Origin: CAWEWH01 sp963812775
GTDB taxonomy: Bacteria; Pseudomonadota; Alphaproteobacteria; Rhizobiales; Beijerinckiaceae
Direction of reading: 5' to 3'
Assembly: GCA_963812775.1 (NCBI GenBank)
Contig: CAWEWH010000006.1
Span: forward strand, 62,001-126,000
Length of the DNA stretch: 64,000 nucleotides
Under the pieces are notes generated by a model, which was not told where the DNA came from, made no database searches, and saw nothing but the letters and a program-made list of their open reading frames with translations. Made by a program: the position numbers and the translations under genes. This document shows positions 10,004-17,897 of the stretch, piece after piece (the first letter of the stretch is position 1; each line of letters starts with the position of its first letter).

Positions 10004-11116
10004 ATGGCCTATGCCGGCCCTGAGAGCAGTACGGGGGAGCCGCGACCCGCGTCGGGCCGCGCCGCGACCTCGCACGCCAAGGCGCGCAGCAACCTGATCG
10101 CGCGCCTGTCGGCCGCCGCCGGGCTCCGTCTCGTCACCCCCGGCGACCTGGTCATCGAGCGACGCCGCGACGGCGAGGCGTTCGTCTATGTCCGCAAGAG
10201 CGGCAAGCCGATCGCCGACAAGGCGACGACGCGCAGGCTCGACCGGCTCGCCGTGCCGCCGGCCTATGTCAACGTCTTCTACGCCGCCGACCCCAAGGCC
10301 CACATCCAGGCGGTAGGCACCGACAGCGTCGGGCGGCTGCAATACCGCTATCACGCCGACTGGACGGCGGTGCGCGAGGCGCTGAAGGCGCGGCGCCTGA
10401 CGCATCTCGTCGAGGCGCTGCCGATCATCCGGCGCGCCGTGGCGCAGGACCTGCAGGACCCGGAGGTGACGCAGCGCCGGGCGCTCGCGGCGGCCATCCG
10501 CATGGTCGAGCGCACCGCCATCCGGGCCGGCAACCTCGCCTACGAGAAGATCAGCGGCAGTCGCGGCGTCGCGACCCTGTGCAAGAGCAACGCGGCGATC
10601 GACGGCGACGCCATCACCCTGACATTCAAGGCCAAGGGCAACAAGCGCGTGAAGCGCGGCTTTGCGGACGCCGAGCTGGCGGCTGCCTTGCGGGAGCTGT
10701 GCCGGCTGCCGGGCAAGCGGCTGTTCCAGTTCAAGGACAATGGCGGCGCCGGGCGCGCCATCACGACGGGCGATCTCAATGCCTATCTGCGGGCCGCCGC
10801 CGGGCGTCCCATCTCGACCAAGGATTTTCGCACGCTGATCGCGTCGGCGGCCGCCGTTGAGGCGCTCGCCGCGGTCGCGCCGGCCAAGAACGAGCGGCGG
10901 CGGCGCTCGCAGATCCTCGAGGCGGTGCGCATGGTGGCGGAGGAGCTCGACAACACGCCGGCGGTGGCGCGAAAGAGCTACATCCACGCCAGTGTCATCG
11001 ACGCCTTCGAGGAAGGACGCCTCATGCGCCTCAAGCGCGGGCTGAAGGCAAAGCCGTTCTCGCCGCGGCGCGAGCGGCTGCTGCTCAGCGTCGTGCGGGC
11101 GGCGGCGACAATCTAG
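10004..11116 (+). CDS. DNA topoisomerase IB
   Basis: A 370-residue poxvirus-like type IB topoisomerase, which relaxes supercoils through a 3'-phosphotyrosyl intermediate. The N-terminal domain runs through 'VYVRKSGKPIADKATTRRL'. The catalytic domain has the first Arg in 'ERTAIRAGNLAYEK', the Arg of 'STKDFRTLIAS', and the nucleophile Tyr326 in 'KSYIHASV'. The start at 10004 has GGAGG six bases upstream, while the longer frame back to 9887 lies inside the permease gene. It is a stand-alone gene. Family members are common in Hyphomicrobiales alongside the essential TopA. Confidence 0.93.
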   Translation: MAYAGPESSTGEPRPASGRAATSHAKARSNLIARLSAAAGLRLVTPGDLVIERRRDGEAFVYVRKSGKPIADKATTRRLDRLAVPPAYVNVFYAADPKAHIQAVGTDSVGRLQYRYHADWTAVREALKARRLTHLVEALPIIRRAVAQDLQDPEVTQRRALAAAIRMVERTAIRAGNLAYEKISGSRGVATLCKSNAAIDGDAITLTFKAKGNKRVKRGFADAELAAALRELCRLPGKRLFQFKDNGGAGRAITTGDLNAYLRAAAGRPISTKDFRTLIASAAAVEALAAVAPAKNERRRRSQILEAVRMVAEELDNTPAVARKSYIHASVIDAFEEGRLMRLKRGLKAKPFSPRRERLLLSVVRAAATI

Positions 11117-11174
11117 CCTGCATGAGCGCCGAGCGTCCTTCGAGGCCTCGCATGCTGACGCACGCGAGGGCCGG

Positions 11175-11220
11175 TTACTGCACCGACTCGGCGGCAAAAA
11201 CCTCGGGCCAGCACCACGGG
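11175..11220 (-). pseudogene. Remnant of an amidoligase gene 3' end (direct repeat, left copy)
   Basis: Read on the minus strand this encodes 'WCWPEVFAAESVQ' followed by TAA, nearly the last residues of the intact amidoligase gene at 15935-16939 ('WCWPEVFAAELVQ', TAG). The nucleotide match to 15935-15980 is 42 of 45 bases, including a 32-base exact core. Both copies lie in the same orientation. Nothing of the rest of that gene is seen here. It abuts a different remnant (11230-11451). Confidence 0.75.
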
Positions 11221-11229
11221 CGAAGGGCC

Positions 11230-11451
11230 TGCGCGCCGCCGGTCATCTGAACAGCGACCGGGCGAAATGTTCTCCGAAACGGAAAGGCGCCGGCCCGTCT
11301 TCAGATCGTACTTGCGCACGCCTTGGTACCGCTCGGCGGCGCCGGCGCCGCCGCTTTCCACCGCGTAGACGAAGCTGTGAGGCTGGCCGATGAGACGCCC
11401 GGCGACTCGCGGAAACTCGATCGCCCGTTCATTGAACGCCTCTTCTTGCAT
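11230..11451 (-). pseudogene. Carotenoid oxygenase-like gene remnant
   Basis: An open minus-strand reading from 11451 encodes 'RAIEFPRVAGRLIGQPHSF', followed by 'VYAVESGG' and 'VRKYDLKTGRRLSVSE'. This resembles an internal segment of the carotenoid cleavage oxygenase (RPE65-like) family, where 'EFPR...GRPHRY.Y' and 'KYDL.TG' are conserved. Only about 60 residues are recognisable. The rest of the ~480-residue family, including the four iron-binding histidines, is not seen, and the frame runs on into the amidoligase remnant. I treat it as a decayed fragment. Recognition is by motif only. Confidence 0.5.
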
Positions 11452-11632
11452 TTCGTGGCATCGGTCAGTTCACCTTGGGGTTGCCCGAGATGGCCGACGC
11501 CATTTGCAGCTCCGATTTTCCTGACCGACCCAATGTGTCGTTCCGGGCGGTACCCCTAGCGAGAACGAGCGCCGAATTCCCTCTACAATGTCTGCCGCTG
11601 GTATTAGCTTGGGTTGTCGAGGCCTGACAGCC

Positions 11633-13417
11633 ATGGATGAATCTGCACGTTCAGCTGGGACGACAGCGCCGGTCGCCCGCCGGCTTGCGGCCATCGTGGC
11701 CGCCGACATAGCTGGTTACAGCCGGCTCATGGAGCTGGACGAGGTAGGGACTGCAAAAGCGTTGCGCGAGCATCGCGCAGCGATCGATCCTATTGTGAGT
11801 TACTTCGGCGGCAGAATCGTCAAGACGACCGGTGACGGTGTATTGCTGGAATTTCCGTCGATCGTCGCAGCGGTTGAGTGCGCCGTCTCCGTTCAAAAGA
11901 CGATGGCCGAGCGGAATGAAGGCGTTTCTGAAGATCACCGGATGCGGTTCCGCCTGGGGATCAACCTCGGGGACGTCCTGATCCAGGGCGATGATATCCT
12001 TGGCGACGGTGTGAACGTCGCGGCGCGGCTTGAGGGCATAGCCGACCCGGGCGGTATCTGCGTGTCTGACGACGTTTACCGGCAGGTCTCGGGAAAGCTC
12101 GATGTGCCTTTCGACGATATGGGGGAGCAGCGCCTCAAGAATATCGCCCGACCGGTGCGCGCGCACCGGGCGCTGTCTGAGTGGCGTTGCTGCGAGCGTG
12201 ACGGCAACGTCTCACCCGTCGCCGCCGGATCGGCTCTCAATCGCCGTCCTCCGTTCGCCAACCTGAGCGACGACCCCGAGCAAGAGTACTTTGCCGATGG
12301 CATGGTCGAAGACATCATAGCTGCGTTGTCGCGCTTCAAGCGGCTGTTCGTCATCGCTCGCAACTCAACCTTTACCTACAAGAACAAGGCCGTTGATGTG
12401 AAGCAGGTCGGTCGCGAACTGGGTGTACGCTACGTACTGGAGGGCAGCGTTCGCAAGGCCGCCGGGAGAATTCGCATCACCGGACAACTCATCGAGGCCG
12501 CGACCGGTGAGCACCTGTGGGCGGACAGATTTGAAGGGACGTTGCATGATGTTTTTGCATTGCAAGACGAGGTCACCCTCAATGTCGTCTCTGCTATTCA
12601 ACCGACGCTGTTCAAGTCGGAATTTGAGCTTGCAGCGCGGCGACGGCCGAATGACCTCAGCGCTTACGATCTTTACCTCCGCGCGGTGGCGCATTGCTCT
12701 TCGATGACCCGCGAGGGAACCGCCGAGGCGTTACGGCTTCTCGCGCGGGCCTTGGAGATTGATCCAAGTAGTGGCTTTGCAGCGTCGCTGGCGGCCGCCT
12801 GCCACCTCCAGAATATTGGTCAGGGATGGGCCGCTGATCCGAAAGCAGAGAGTGCTGAGGTGACGCGTTTGCTTTGGTTGGCGCTCACTCTTGACCCGAA
12901 CGACTCCGATGCATTGAGCCTGGCTGGCCGCGCATTGGCTTACATGGGTGCTGATTTCGAGTCCGCAAAGGAGATGGTGAATCGGGCGACCTCTCTCAAT
13001 CCCAACTCAGCACTTGCCTGGGAGCAGCGAGGCTGGACCTACGAATATGCAGGCGACGCCGAGGAAGCCGTCCGAAGCTTCGAGTCCGCCATTCGTCTCA
13101 GTCCCCTCGACCCGTTGCTCTTCATGACATTTGCGGGGCTAAGTCTTGCGCTGATCCGACTCGGCCGTTTTGACGAGGCGGTTGTCGCAGCCAAGAAGGC
13201 GCTGCGGAAGAACCAGAACTTCGCGTCGGCTTACCGGTGCCTCGCATCGGCATTGGCTCACCTTGGACGCGACGACGAAGCAAGAGATGCGGCGGCCCGA
13301 ATTCTCGAGCTCGACCCAAAATTTCGAATAACCGAATGGATAACGCGCGGTGGCGGTGGCGACATGCGCTCCCAACTTTACGTCGAAGGCGTGCGCAAGG
13401 CGGGACTGCCGGAATAG
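11633..13417 (+). CDS. Class III adenylate/guanylate cyclase with TolB-like and TPR domains
   Basis: A 594-residue protein. Residues ~10-185 are a class III cyclase domain: 'AIVAADIAGYSRLM' carries the first metal Asp and 'VKTTGDGVLLEF' the second. A linker leads to a TolB N-terminal-like (CadC-type) domain with 'FANLSDDPEQEYFADGM' and 'YVLEGSVRKAAGRIRI', then TPR-type helices to the end. This architecture is widespread in rhizobial genomes; the input signal is unknown. An alternative ATG lies at 11588. The usual linker motif 'SIAVLPF' is out of frame here: translation of about 12180-12252 in the other frame restores '...PPDRLSIAVL', implying a compensated pair of indels. Base composition appears lower in GC than the flanking genes. 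Confidence 0.88.
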   Translation: MDESARSAGTTAPVARRLAAIVAADIAGYSRLMELDEVGTAKALREHRAAIDPIVSYFGGRIVKTTGDGVLLEFPSIVAAVECAVSVQKTMAERNEGVSEDHRMRFRLGINLGDVLIQGDDILGDGVNVAARLEGIADPGGICVSDDVYRQVSGKLDVPFDDMGEQRLKNIARPVRAHRALSEWRCCERDGNVSPVAAGSALNRRPPFANLSDDPEQEYFADGMVEDIIAALSRFKRLFVIARNSTFTYKNKAVDVKQVGRELGVRYVLEGSVRKAAGRIRITGQLIEAATGEHLWADRFEGTLHDVFALQDEVTLNVVSAIQPTLFKSEFELAARRRPNDLSAYDLYLRAVAHCSSMTREGTAEALRLLARALEIDPSSGFAASLAAACHLQNIGQGWAADPKAESAEVTRLLWLALTLDPNDSDALSLAGRALAYMGADFESAKEMVNRATSLNPNSALAWEQRGWTYEYAGDAEEAVRSFESAIRLSPLDPLLFMTFAGLSLALIRLGRFDEAVVAAKKALRKNQNFASAYRCLASALAHLGRDDEARDAAARILELDPKFRITEWITRGGGGDMRSQLYVEGVRKAGLPE

Positions 13418-13539
13418 CGTTGAGGCATCGCCTCGCTCGCGAGTTTTCGGAAGCGAGCCCGCGTCTCAGCAGAGACTGCACACAAATGCGCGGACGCTGA
13501 TGTATCGGGTTGCTCACGAACGAGAGCCGCTCGCACCCA

Positions 13540-14241
13540 TCACGTCGAAGGGGGATCAGTTTCCTGATCTGTCCTTCTGATTTCCGGATTGTCATGCAGT
13601 ACGACGTTCAACAGCGAGCGATGGACTTCCATGCCGCCGTTGTAGTGGATAAAGCCCAACCGTCGAAACTTGTTCATGAAATGACTGACCCGTGAACGCG
13701 TCGTGCCGATCATCTCGGCCAGCGTCTCCTGGCTGATTTTTGCAATCACCGGCTCGGGCCGGTCTTCCTTGCCGAAATTCGCCAGAAGCAGAAGCACCCG
13801 TGCCAACCGCTTCTCGCTTGAATTGAACAATTGATCGACCAGGTCCTCCTCCACCCGGACGTTGCGGGCCACAAGGTGCGAGATGAACAGCTCGGCAAAG
13901 GCGGGTTCTTCATGAATGGCGCGAAGGACCTCCGCCTTTTCTATCCGTGCGATCACGCAATCGGTCAAAGCCGTGACCGTCGCCACTCGCAGCAGCTGTC
14001 CCGATAGGCTGCCTTCACCGAAGAAATCGCCCGCGCCCTGCAGCGCGACCACGGCTTCCTTGCCCTGCTCGGAGATGACTGTGACCTTGGTCTTGCCGGT
14101 CTGAATGTAGAAAACGGAATCCGCGGGATCGCCTTGCAAAAAGACGACTTGACCCTTGCGATAGGTGGTTAGGCTATGCCCACCGTTTACTTTCGCGAGG
14201 AACGTCTTGGGATCGAATGGGCGCTTTTCCTTGGGCTGCAT
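13540..14241 (-). CDS. Crp/Fnr family transcriptional regulator
   Basis: 233 residues. The N-terminal cyclic-nucleotide-binding-like beta-roll ('YRKGQVVFLQGDPADSVFYI', 'GDFFGEGSLSG') is followed by a dimer helix. The C-terminal winged helix-turn-helix contains 'ISQETLAEMIGTTRSRVSHF', with 'RSRVSHF' as the recognition helix. I chose ATG 14241 because GGAGGGGG lies about six bases upstream; an in-frame start at 14277 is possible. No Cys cluster for an Fnr-type iron-sulfur centre is seen. The target genes are unknown. It is convergent with the cyclase gene, and a cAMP link between the two is plausible but only inferred. Confidence 0.9.
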   Translation of the reverse strand: MQPKEKRPFDPKTFLAKVNGGHSLTTYRKGQVVFLQGDPADSVFYIQTGKTKVTVISEQGKEAVVALQGAGDFFGEGSLSGQLLRVATVTALTDCVIARIEKAEVLRAIHEEPAFAELFISHLVARNVRVEEDLVDQLFNSSEKRLARVLLLLANFGKEDRPEPVIAKISQETLAEMIGTTRSRVSHFMNKFRRLGFIHYNGGMEVHRSLLNVVLHDNPEIRRTDQETDPPST

Positions 14242-14542
14242 CGCATTCCCCCTCCGGGGCACGTCTGCAGAAGGCAAACGACTCGGATCGGCGCCGCTGC
14301 CGACGAAATCCTAGCATTTTCGAAGCCCCACGCACAGCGCTAGCGGGGCTGACGGCGATTCAAAGTCGATAAGGCTCAGACCGAGCACGGCTGGCCGCCG
14401 TGGGGCCAAGAGCGGGTGCTGTCCCAAGCAAATCAGCCTTGTAGTTTGTTGAACTCAAGCCGATGGGGCGACGTGGCAACTTTGCCCCATCCCCCTAGAT
14501 AGGACCCCGCTCGTCTCCGAGGTCCCGCTTCGCTCCTCACAA

Positions 14543-14881
14543 TCATATTTTTGTCAACGTGGCGGTACCCTTCGAACCGACATTCACGTATTCGGCTTGT
14601 ACCTTATTGGGCTTGATCCGCCTGAGCGTAACCACGCCGGTCTCCTCATTGGAGTTGAACGAGACGGTGTCTCCGGCGAAAGTCACGTCGGTCACGCGCT
14701 GAGACCGGCCGAGGTAGGTGTAGTCGGTGACGCGGCCATCGAGGATTGTGACTGACGTCGCCGCCTTGCCCTCCCAGAGGCCGCTCCAATATCCGTTCCA
14801 ATCCGCGTCCTGAGCAGTGGCCATGCCCGCCATCGCGCCGACGGCCGCGATGACTAGAAGTCTCGCAAACAAGTACCTCAT
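14543..14881 (-). CDS. Small secreted protein of unknown function
   Basis: 112 residues. The N-terminus 'MRYLFARLLVIAAVGAMAG' followed by 'MATAQDA' is a clear Sec signal peptide with cleavage after the AQ/A region, so the mature protein of ~89 residues is periplasmic. The mature part is beta-rich ('GYWSGLWEGKAATSVTILDG'), like small lipocalin-like or beta-sandwich secreted proteins common in Bradyrhizobium relatives, but I cannot name a family. The start is supported by AGGAGGG upstream of ATG 14881. Confidence 0.7.
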   Translation of the reverse strand: MRYLFARLLVIAAVGAMAGMATAQDADWNGYWSGLWEGKAATSVTILDGRVTDYTYLGRSQRVTDVTFAGDTVSFNSNEETGVVTLRRIKPNKVQAEYVNVGSKGTATLTKI

Positions 14882-15491
14882 CGATCCCTCCTAGCGGAGA
14901 CAATCCCAAGCGGGGAAAATCAAAATCGTTGCCGCCCTTTCAAAAACCCTAGCTTGGCATCAGCCCGGCGGATCGCTGGCGGATCAGCGTCTGGCGGGAG
15001 TGAGCAGCTCCGCTCGGCTTGTGTGCACAATTGAGCAGAAACCAGCTCGGCAACACCCTAGGTGTGACTAGCGCCGACGCCTCTCGGCACCCCCCAGGAG
15101 GGTCAACGTCGGTGGCACTCGGGCTGAGGAACGTCCAATCGGCGCCTCAGCCCCTTTTCCAAGTAGCGCCGCTCTTCTGTCTTGTTCGTCGTTTTGGCGA
15201 ACGATCTCTTTGAACAGGTTGGCGAGGCGCTTCGATGGCGTCTCTCTCGATGCAAACGTAGCTGTTGAGAATGTCGTGTCTCTCATGGCCTTCCCCAAGG
15301 CCGCGTCTTTTGACGCTAGCCAGCAACGACCCTAGGCGTCGGGCGAGGGATAGCTGAGCAATTCAGCACACAGTGCCGTTCAAGGTTTGGGTAGGCTGCC
15401 AAGCGCGAACGGGCTTCTGGTTGGTGAGCAATCCGAACACCCATGCTCGCGCGACCATGTGCAGTCTCTGCCGAGACACGGGGGAGTCGCC
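14882..15491. other. Intergenic stretch without a supported gene
   Basis: About 610 bases with only short, poorly supported open frames on both strands. It contains a 16-base sequence (14975-14990) that recurs exactly at 15769-15784, with partial similarity continuing for another 11 bases. Composition appears less GC-rich than the flanks. It looks like degraded sequence inside the repeat-bounded segment. Confidence 0.5.
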
Positions 15492-15695
15492 ATGCACGGC
15501 TACAGAATGCGGTCAACCGAAGCGAAAAACGCCAACGAGCGGAACTTAGCTCGCTTCCGAAAGCTCGCGAGCGAGGCCAGGACGCCGGCCGAAGAGAGGA
15601 AGGCGCGTCTTCTATTGAACGAGCAGGAAGCAATCGCTCGGGCCTTGGCAAGGCTCGGCGGCAAGGCGAACTTGGCGACCGGCGCCAAAATCTGA
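15492..15695 (+). CDS. Small hypothetical protein
   Basis: A possible 67-residue protein starting at ATG 15492, with GGGGAG about five bases upstream. It is charged and helical ('LARFRKLASEARTPAEERKA', 'LLLNEQEAIARALARLG'), resembling the many small helical proteins annotated as hypothetical in Hyphomicrobiales. There are no signal peptide, membrane segment or cysteine motif. The longer frame to 15387 is less likely. Evidence is limited to the Shine-Dalgarno and the plausible helical composition. Confidence 0.45.
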   Translation: MHGYRMRSTEAKNANERNLARFRKLASEARTPAEERKARLLLNEQEAIARALARLGGKANLATGAKI

Positions 15696-15934
15696 CCAGA
15701 CCCGATCAGTTCGCCTCATCGTCCGAGGCCGAAGCCATGGCCAAGGCGATCAGAGAGCTTGAGATCAGGCTGGCGGATCAGCGTGCGGCGAGAGTAGCCA
15801 CGACCGCACGACCGCGATGTCTGCCTTTGGGTCATTTGCGTCGATTTTGCCATGCCGGCGTCATGTCCGGTTAGGGGGTCATACTGCCAGCCATCCGCAT
15901 CTGGCTGCGTGCTCAAGAGTCCGCGCCCTCGTGC

Positions 15935-16939
15935 CTATTGCACCAACTCGGCGGCAAAAACCTCGGGCCAGCACCACAGGAGGTCGCCGGCGTTGCGATA
16001 TTCGTGCCAGCAGGCGCTGAGCCGCTCGACGCGCGCCGCGTCCTCGGCCAACGACTCGACGCGGACCCACAAATTCCAGGGAATGACCGGGCTCCAGCCG
16101 TCCTCGGCGATGCGCGTGTCAGGCAGGCGGAAGTGGAAGGCCTGGCGCGGCAGGACGTCGAAGCCGAGATCGGCGGCGGCAATCCGCTCCGCATCGAGCG
16201 AGGCAAACAGCGGCAGGAGATCGAGGTCGCGATGGGCCGAGGGGTTGTATTCCACGTAGTCGTCGATGAGACCGTCGAGCGACGGCCAATAATGCGGCGC
16301 CAGAAGCAGGTCGACATATTCGGACGACCAGGGGACGACGCGCGACATGATGCGCCGCGACCCGGCCGGCAGAAGCTGCGGCCGCAGCCAGCGCTCGGCC
16401 AGCGCGTAGGACTTCATCACCCGGGTCAGCCATTCGACGCCCTCGCCGGCGATCTCGATGTTCAGGTGCGTGCCGAACGCGTCGAGGCCGCACGCCGCCG
16501 TGTTGCGGGCACCGGCCCGGCGCAGCGCATCGACCGCAAGGTTGAACTGCTGCAAGCGCCGATAAGGCACCGGATCGGTGACCAGCTCGATGACCGGCAC
16601 CGCCTCGGCAGGATGAACGTCGCTTGCGACGCCGGTCCAGGCGACGCCGTCGTCGTCGCGCCCTACCGGGTCGATGCGCAGCTCGATCGCATCGATAAGG
16701 CCGCCTTCGACCCGGAAACGATCGTCGGCCGTCTGCAGGCTGAGGCCGTTGGTGGAGGCCGCCACGGTCTCGGCAGCATGCTGCGGCATGATGCCGGCGA
16801 ACTTGATCTCGATGCCGATGCGGCGCGCCGCGTTCAGCGTGCTCAAGCGCCGCGGCGGATCGCTTACCGGCTCGACATGTCCACCCGCAACGCCGCGCGA
16901 CGGCAAAAGCCGCTCGAACTCCGTCAGTCCCTCGAACAT
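15935..16939 (-). CDS. Putative amidoligase family protein
   Basis: 334 residues. 'RIGIEIKFAGIMPQHAAE' near residue 42 matches the opening strand of the Amidoligase_2 family (ATP-grasp/glutamine synthetase-like fold), 'PVIELVTDPVPYRRL' the conserved mid-strand, and 'CGLDAFGTHLNIEI' the 'G.H.N' metal/ATP strand. Such enzymes are predicted to join amino acids or amines to carboxylates, often beside peptidases or glutamine amidotransferases; no such neighbour is seen here. ATG 16939 starts the recognisable protein, while the frame extends to 17080. The last ~14 codons are duplicated at 11175-11220. Confidence 0.65.
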   Translation of the reverse strand: MFEGLTEFERLLPSRGVAGGHVEPVSDPPRRLSTLNAARRIGIEIKFAGIMPQHAAETVAASTNGLSLQTADDRFRVEGGLIDAIELRIDPVGRDDDGVAWTGVASDVHPAEAVPVIELVTDPVPYRRLQQFNLAVDALRRAGARNTAACGLDAFGTHLNIEIAGEGVEWLTRVMKSYALAERWLRPQLLPAGSRRIMSRVVPWSSEYVDLLLAPHYWPSLDGLIDDYVEYNPSAHRDLDLLPLFASLDAERIAAADLGFDVLPRQAFHFRLPDTRIAEDGWSPVIPWNLWVRVESLAEDAARVERLSACWHEYRNAGDLLWCWPEVFAAELVQ

Positions 16940-17106
16940 TGAACTGCCTTCGGTATCCCAGCCGCCCCCAATGCCGCCGGATGCTCGTGGGTTGCGCCGG
17001 CTCCGCTCAACGTACATGCGAAAGCCGCTTCCGCTTTCGGGGTCATGCGCAGGCTCCGTCGCGAACATCGTGACCGACAATGACGCAAAATGTGGCGATG
17101 AAAAGG

Positions 17107-17132
17107 AAAGGCCCGCGCATGCGCGGGCCTTT
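17107..17132 (-). terminator. Perfect palindrome, probable rho-independent terminator
   Basis: A 26-base perfect inverted repeat centred on GCGCATGCGC lies 23 bases beyond the stop of the PRC-barrel gene. On the minus strand it is followed by TTTCCTTTT, fitting termination of that gene. The symmetry could also let it act on the other strand. Confidence 0.7.
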
Positions 17133-17155
17133 CTCTCATCGAGGCACGTCGATGC

Positions 17156-17701
17156 TTACTGCATCGGCTTCTTGGCCGGAGGCAGGCCGTCGGCACCCGC
17201 CGGGCCCGGACGCGTCGAGCCGGTGGTGGCGCGGTCGGCCTTGCTCTGCTTCTCGGCGAAGGTCATGAACGACGGCGCGTTCTTGAGCTCGTCCTTGGTC
17301 ATCGACAACATGACCTTGTCGACCTTGCCGTTGTCCTTCTTGGTGACCTTCAGCTCCTTGAACGGAATGGCGACGCTCTTCTCGCCGATTCCCAGGAAGC
17401 CGCCGACGCCGATGACGGCGCCTTCGGCCGTGCCGTTCGGATCGAGCACGATGTCATTGATCTCGCCGATCGACTTGTCGTCCGGCCCGTAGACCGAGGC
17501 GCCGATCAGGTTCGAGGCCATCCATTGGCTCGACGACTGCTCCGAGATGAAATTGCCCTTGGTGGCCGCCAGCGGCTTGCTGTCCGAGGGCGCACTCATC
17601 GACTTGTCGGGGTTCGCGGGAGCCGCCGGCTGATTCTGCGCAAAAGCGGGCGCGCACATCAGTCCGATAAGCGCTGTCGTGGCGATTAGATGTTTCTGCA
17701 T
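17156..17701 (-). CDS. Exported PRC-barrel domain protein
   Basis: 181 residues. A Sec signal peptide ('MQKHLIATTALIGLMCAPAF' then AQ) precedes an Ala/Pro-rich linker and a PRC-barrel domain: 'NLIGASVYGPDDKSIGEIND', 'VIGVGGFLGIGEKSVAIPF'. PRC barrels occur in RimM, photosynthetic reaction centre H and many exported alphaproteobacterial proteins of unknown role. Here the domain is periplasmic. ATG 17701 has AGGAGGTG five bases upstream, so the longer frame to 17878 is rejected. The gene is followed by a strong hairpin terminator. Confidence 0.88.
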   Translation of the reverse strand: MQKHLIATTALIGLMCAPAFAQNQPAAPANPDKSMSAPSDSKPLAATKGNFISEQSSSQWMASNLIGASVYGPDDKSIGEINDIVLDPNGTAEGAVIGVGGFLGIGEKSVAIPFKELKVTKKDNGKVDKVMLSMTKDELKNAPSFMTFAEKQSKADRATTGSTRPGPAGADGLPPAKKPMQ

Positions 17702-17897
17702 GGAGCACCTCCTGATTGAGCGAATTCGGCCGAGCGCTGAAGTCGCGCTTAAGCGGGAACGCGGGCTCGAGAGGGGTTGTTCCGATGGAACCAGAAGCGC
17801 GTTGCGATTCGCCTTGAATCGGATCGAAAAATTTTTGGCGACGCAGGATCTAAGTCGAAAGTGCTTTTTTTCGATCACGCTCTCGCGTCGCGCCGAA

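Noticed and set aside
15068..15298. 76-codon minus-strand open frame
   Set aside because: No Shine-Dalgarno, no recognised motif and weak composition; not supported as a gene.
11175..15980. A mobile element with its own integrase
   Set aside because: No recombinase, transposase or phage gene was found between the repeats; only the repeat footprint and composition support mobility.
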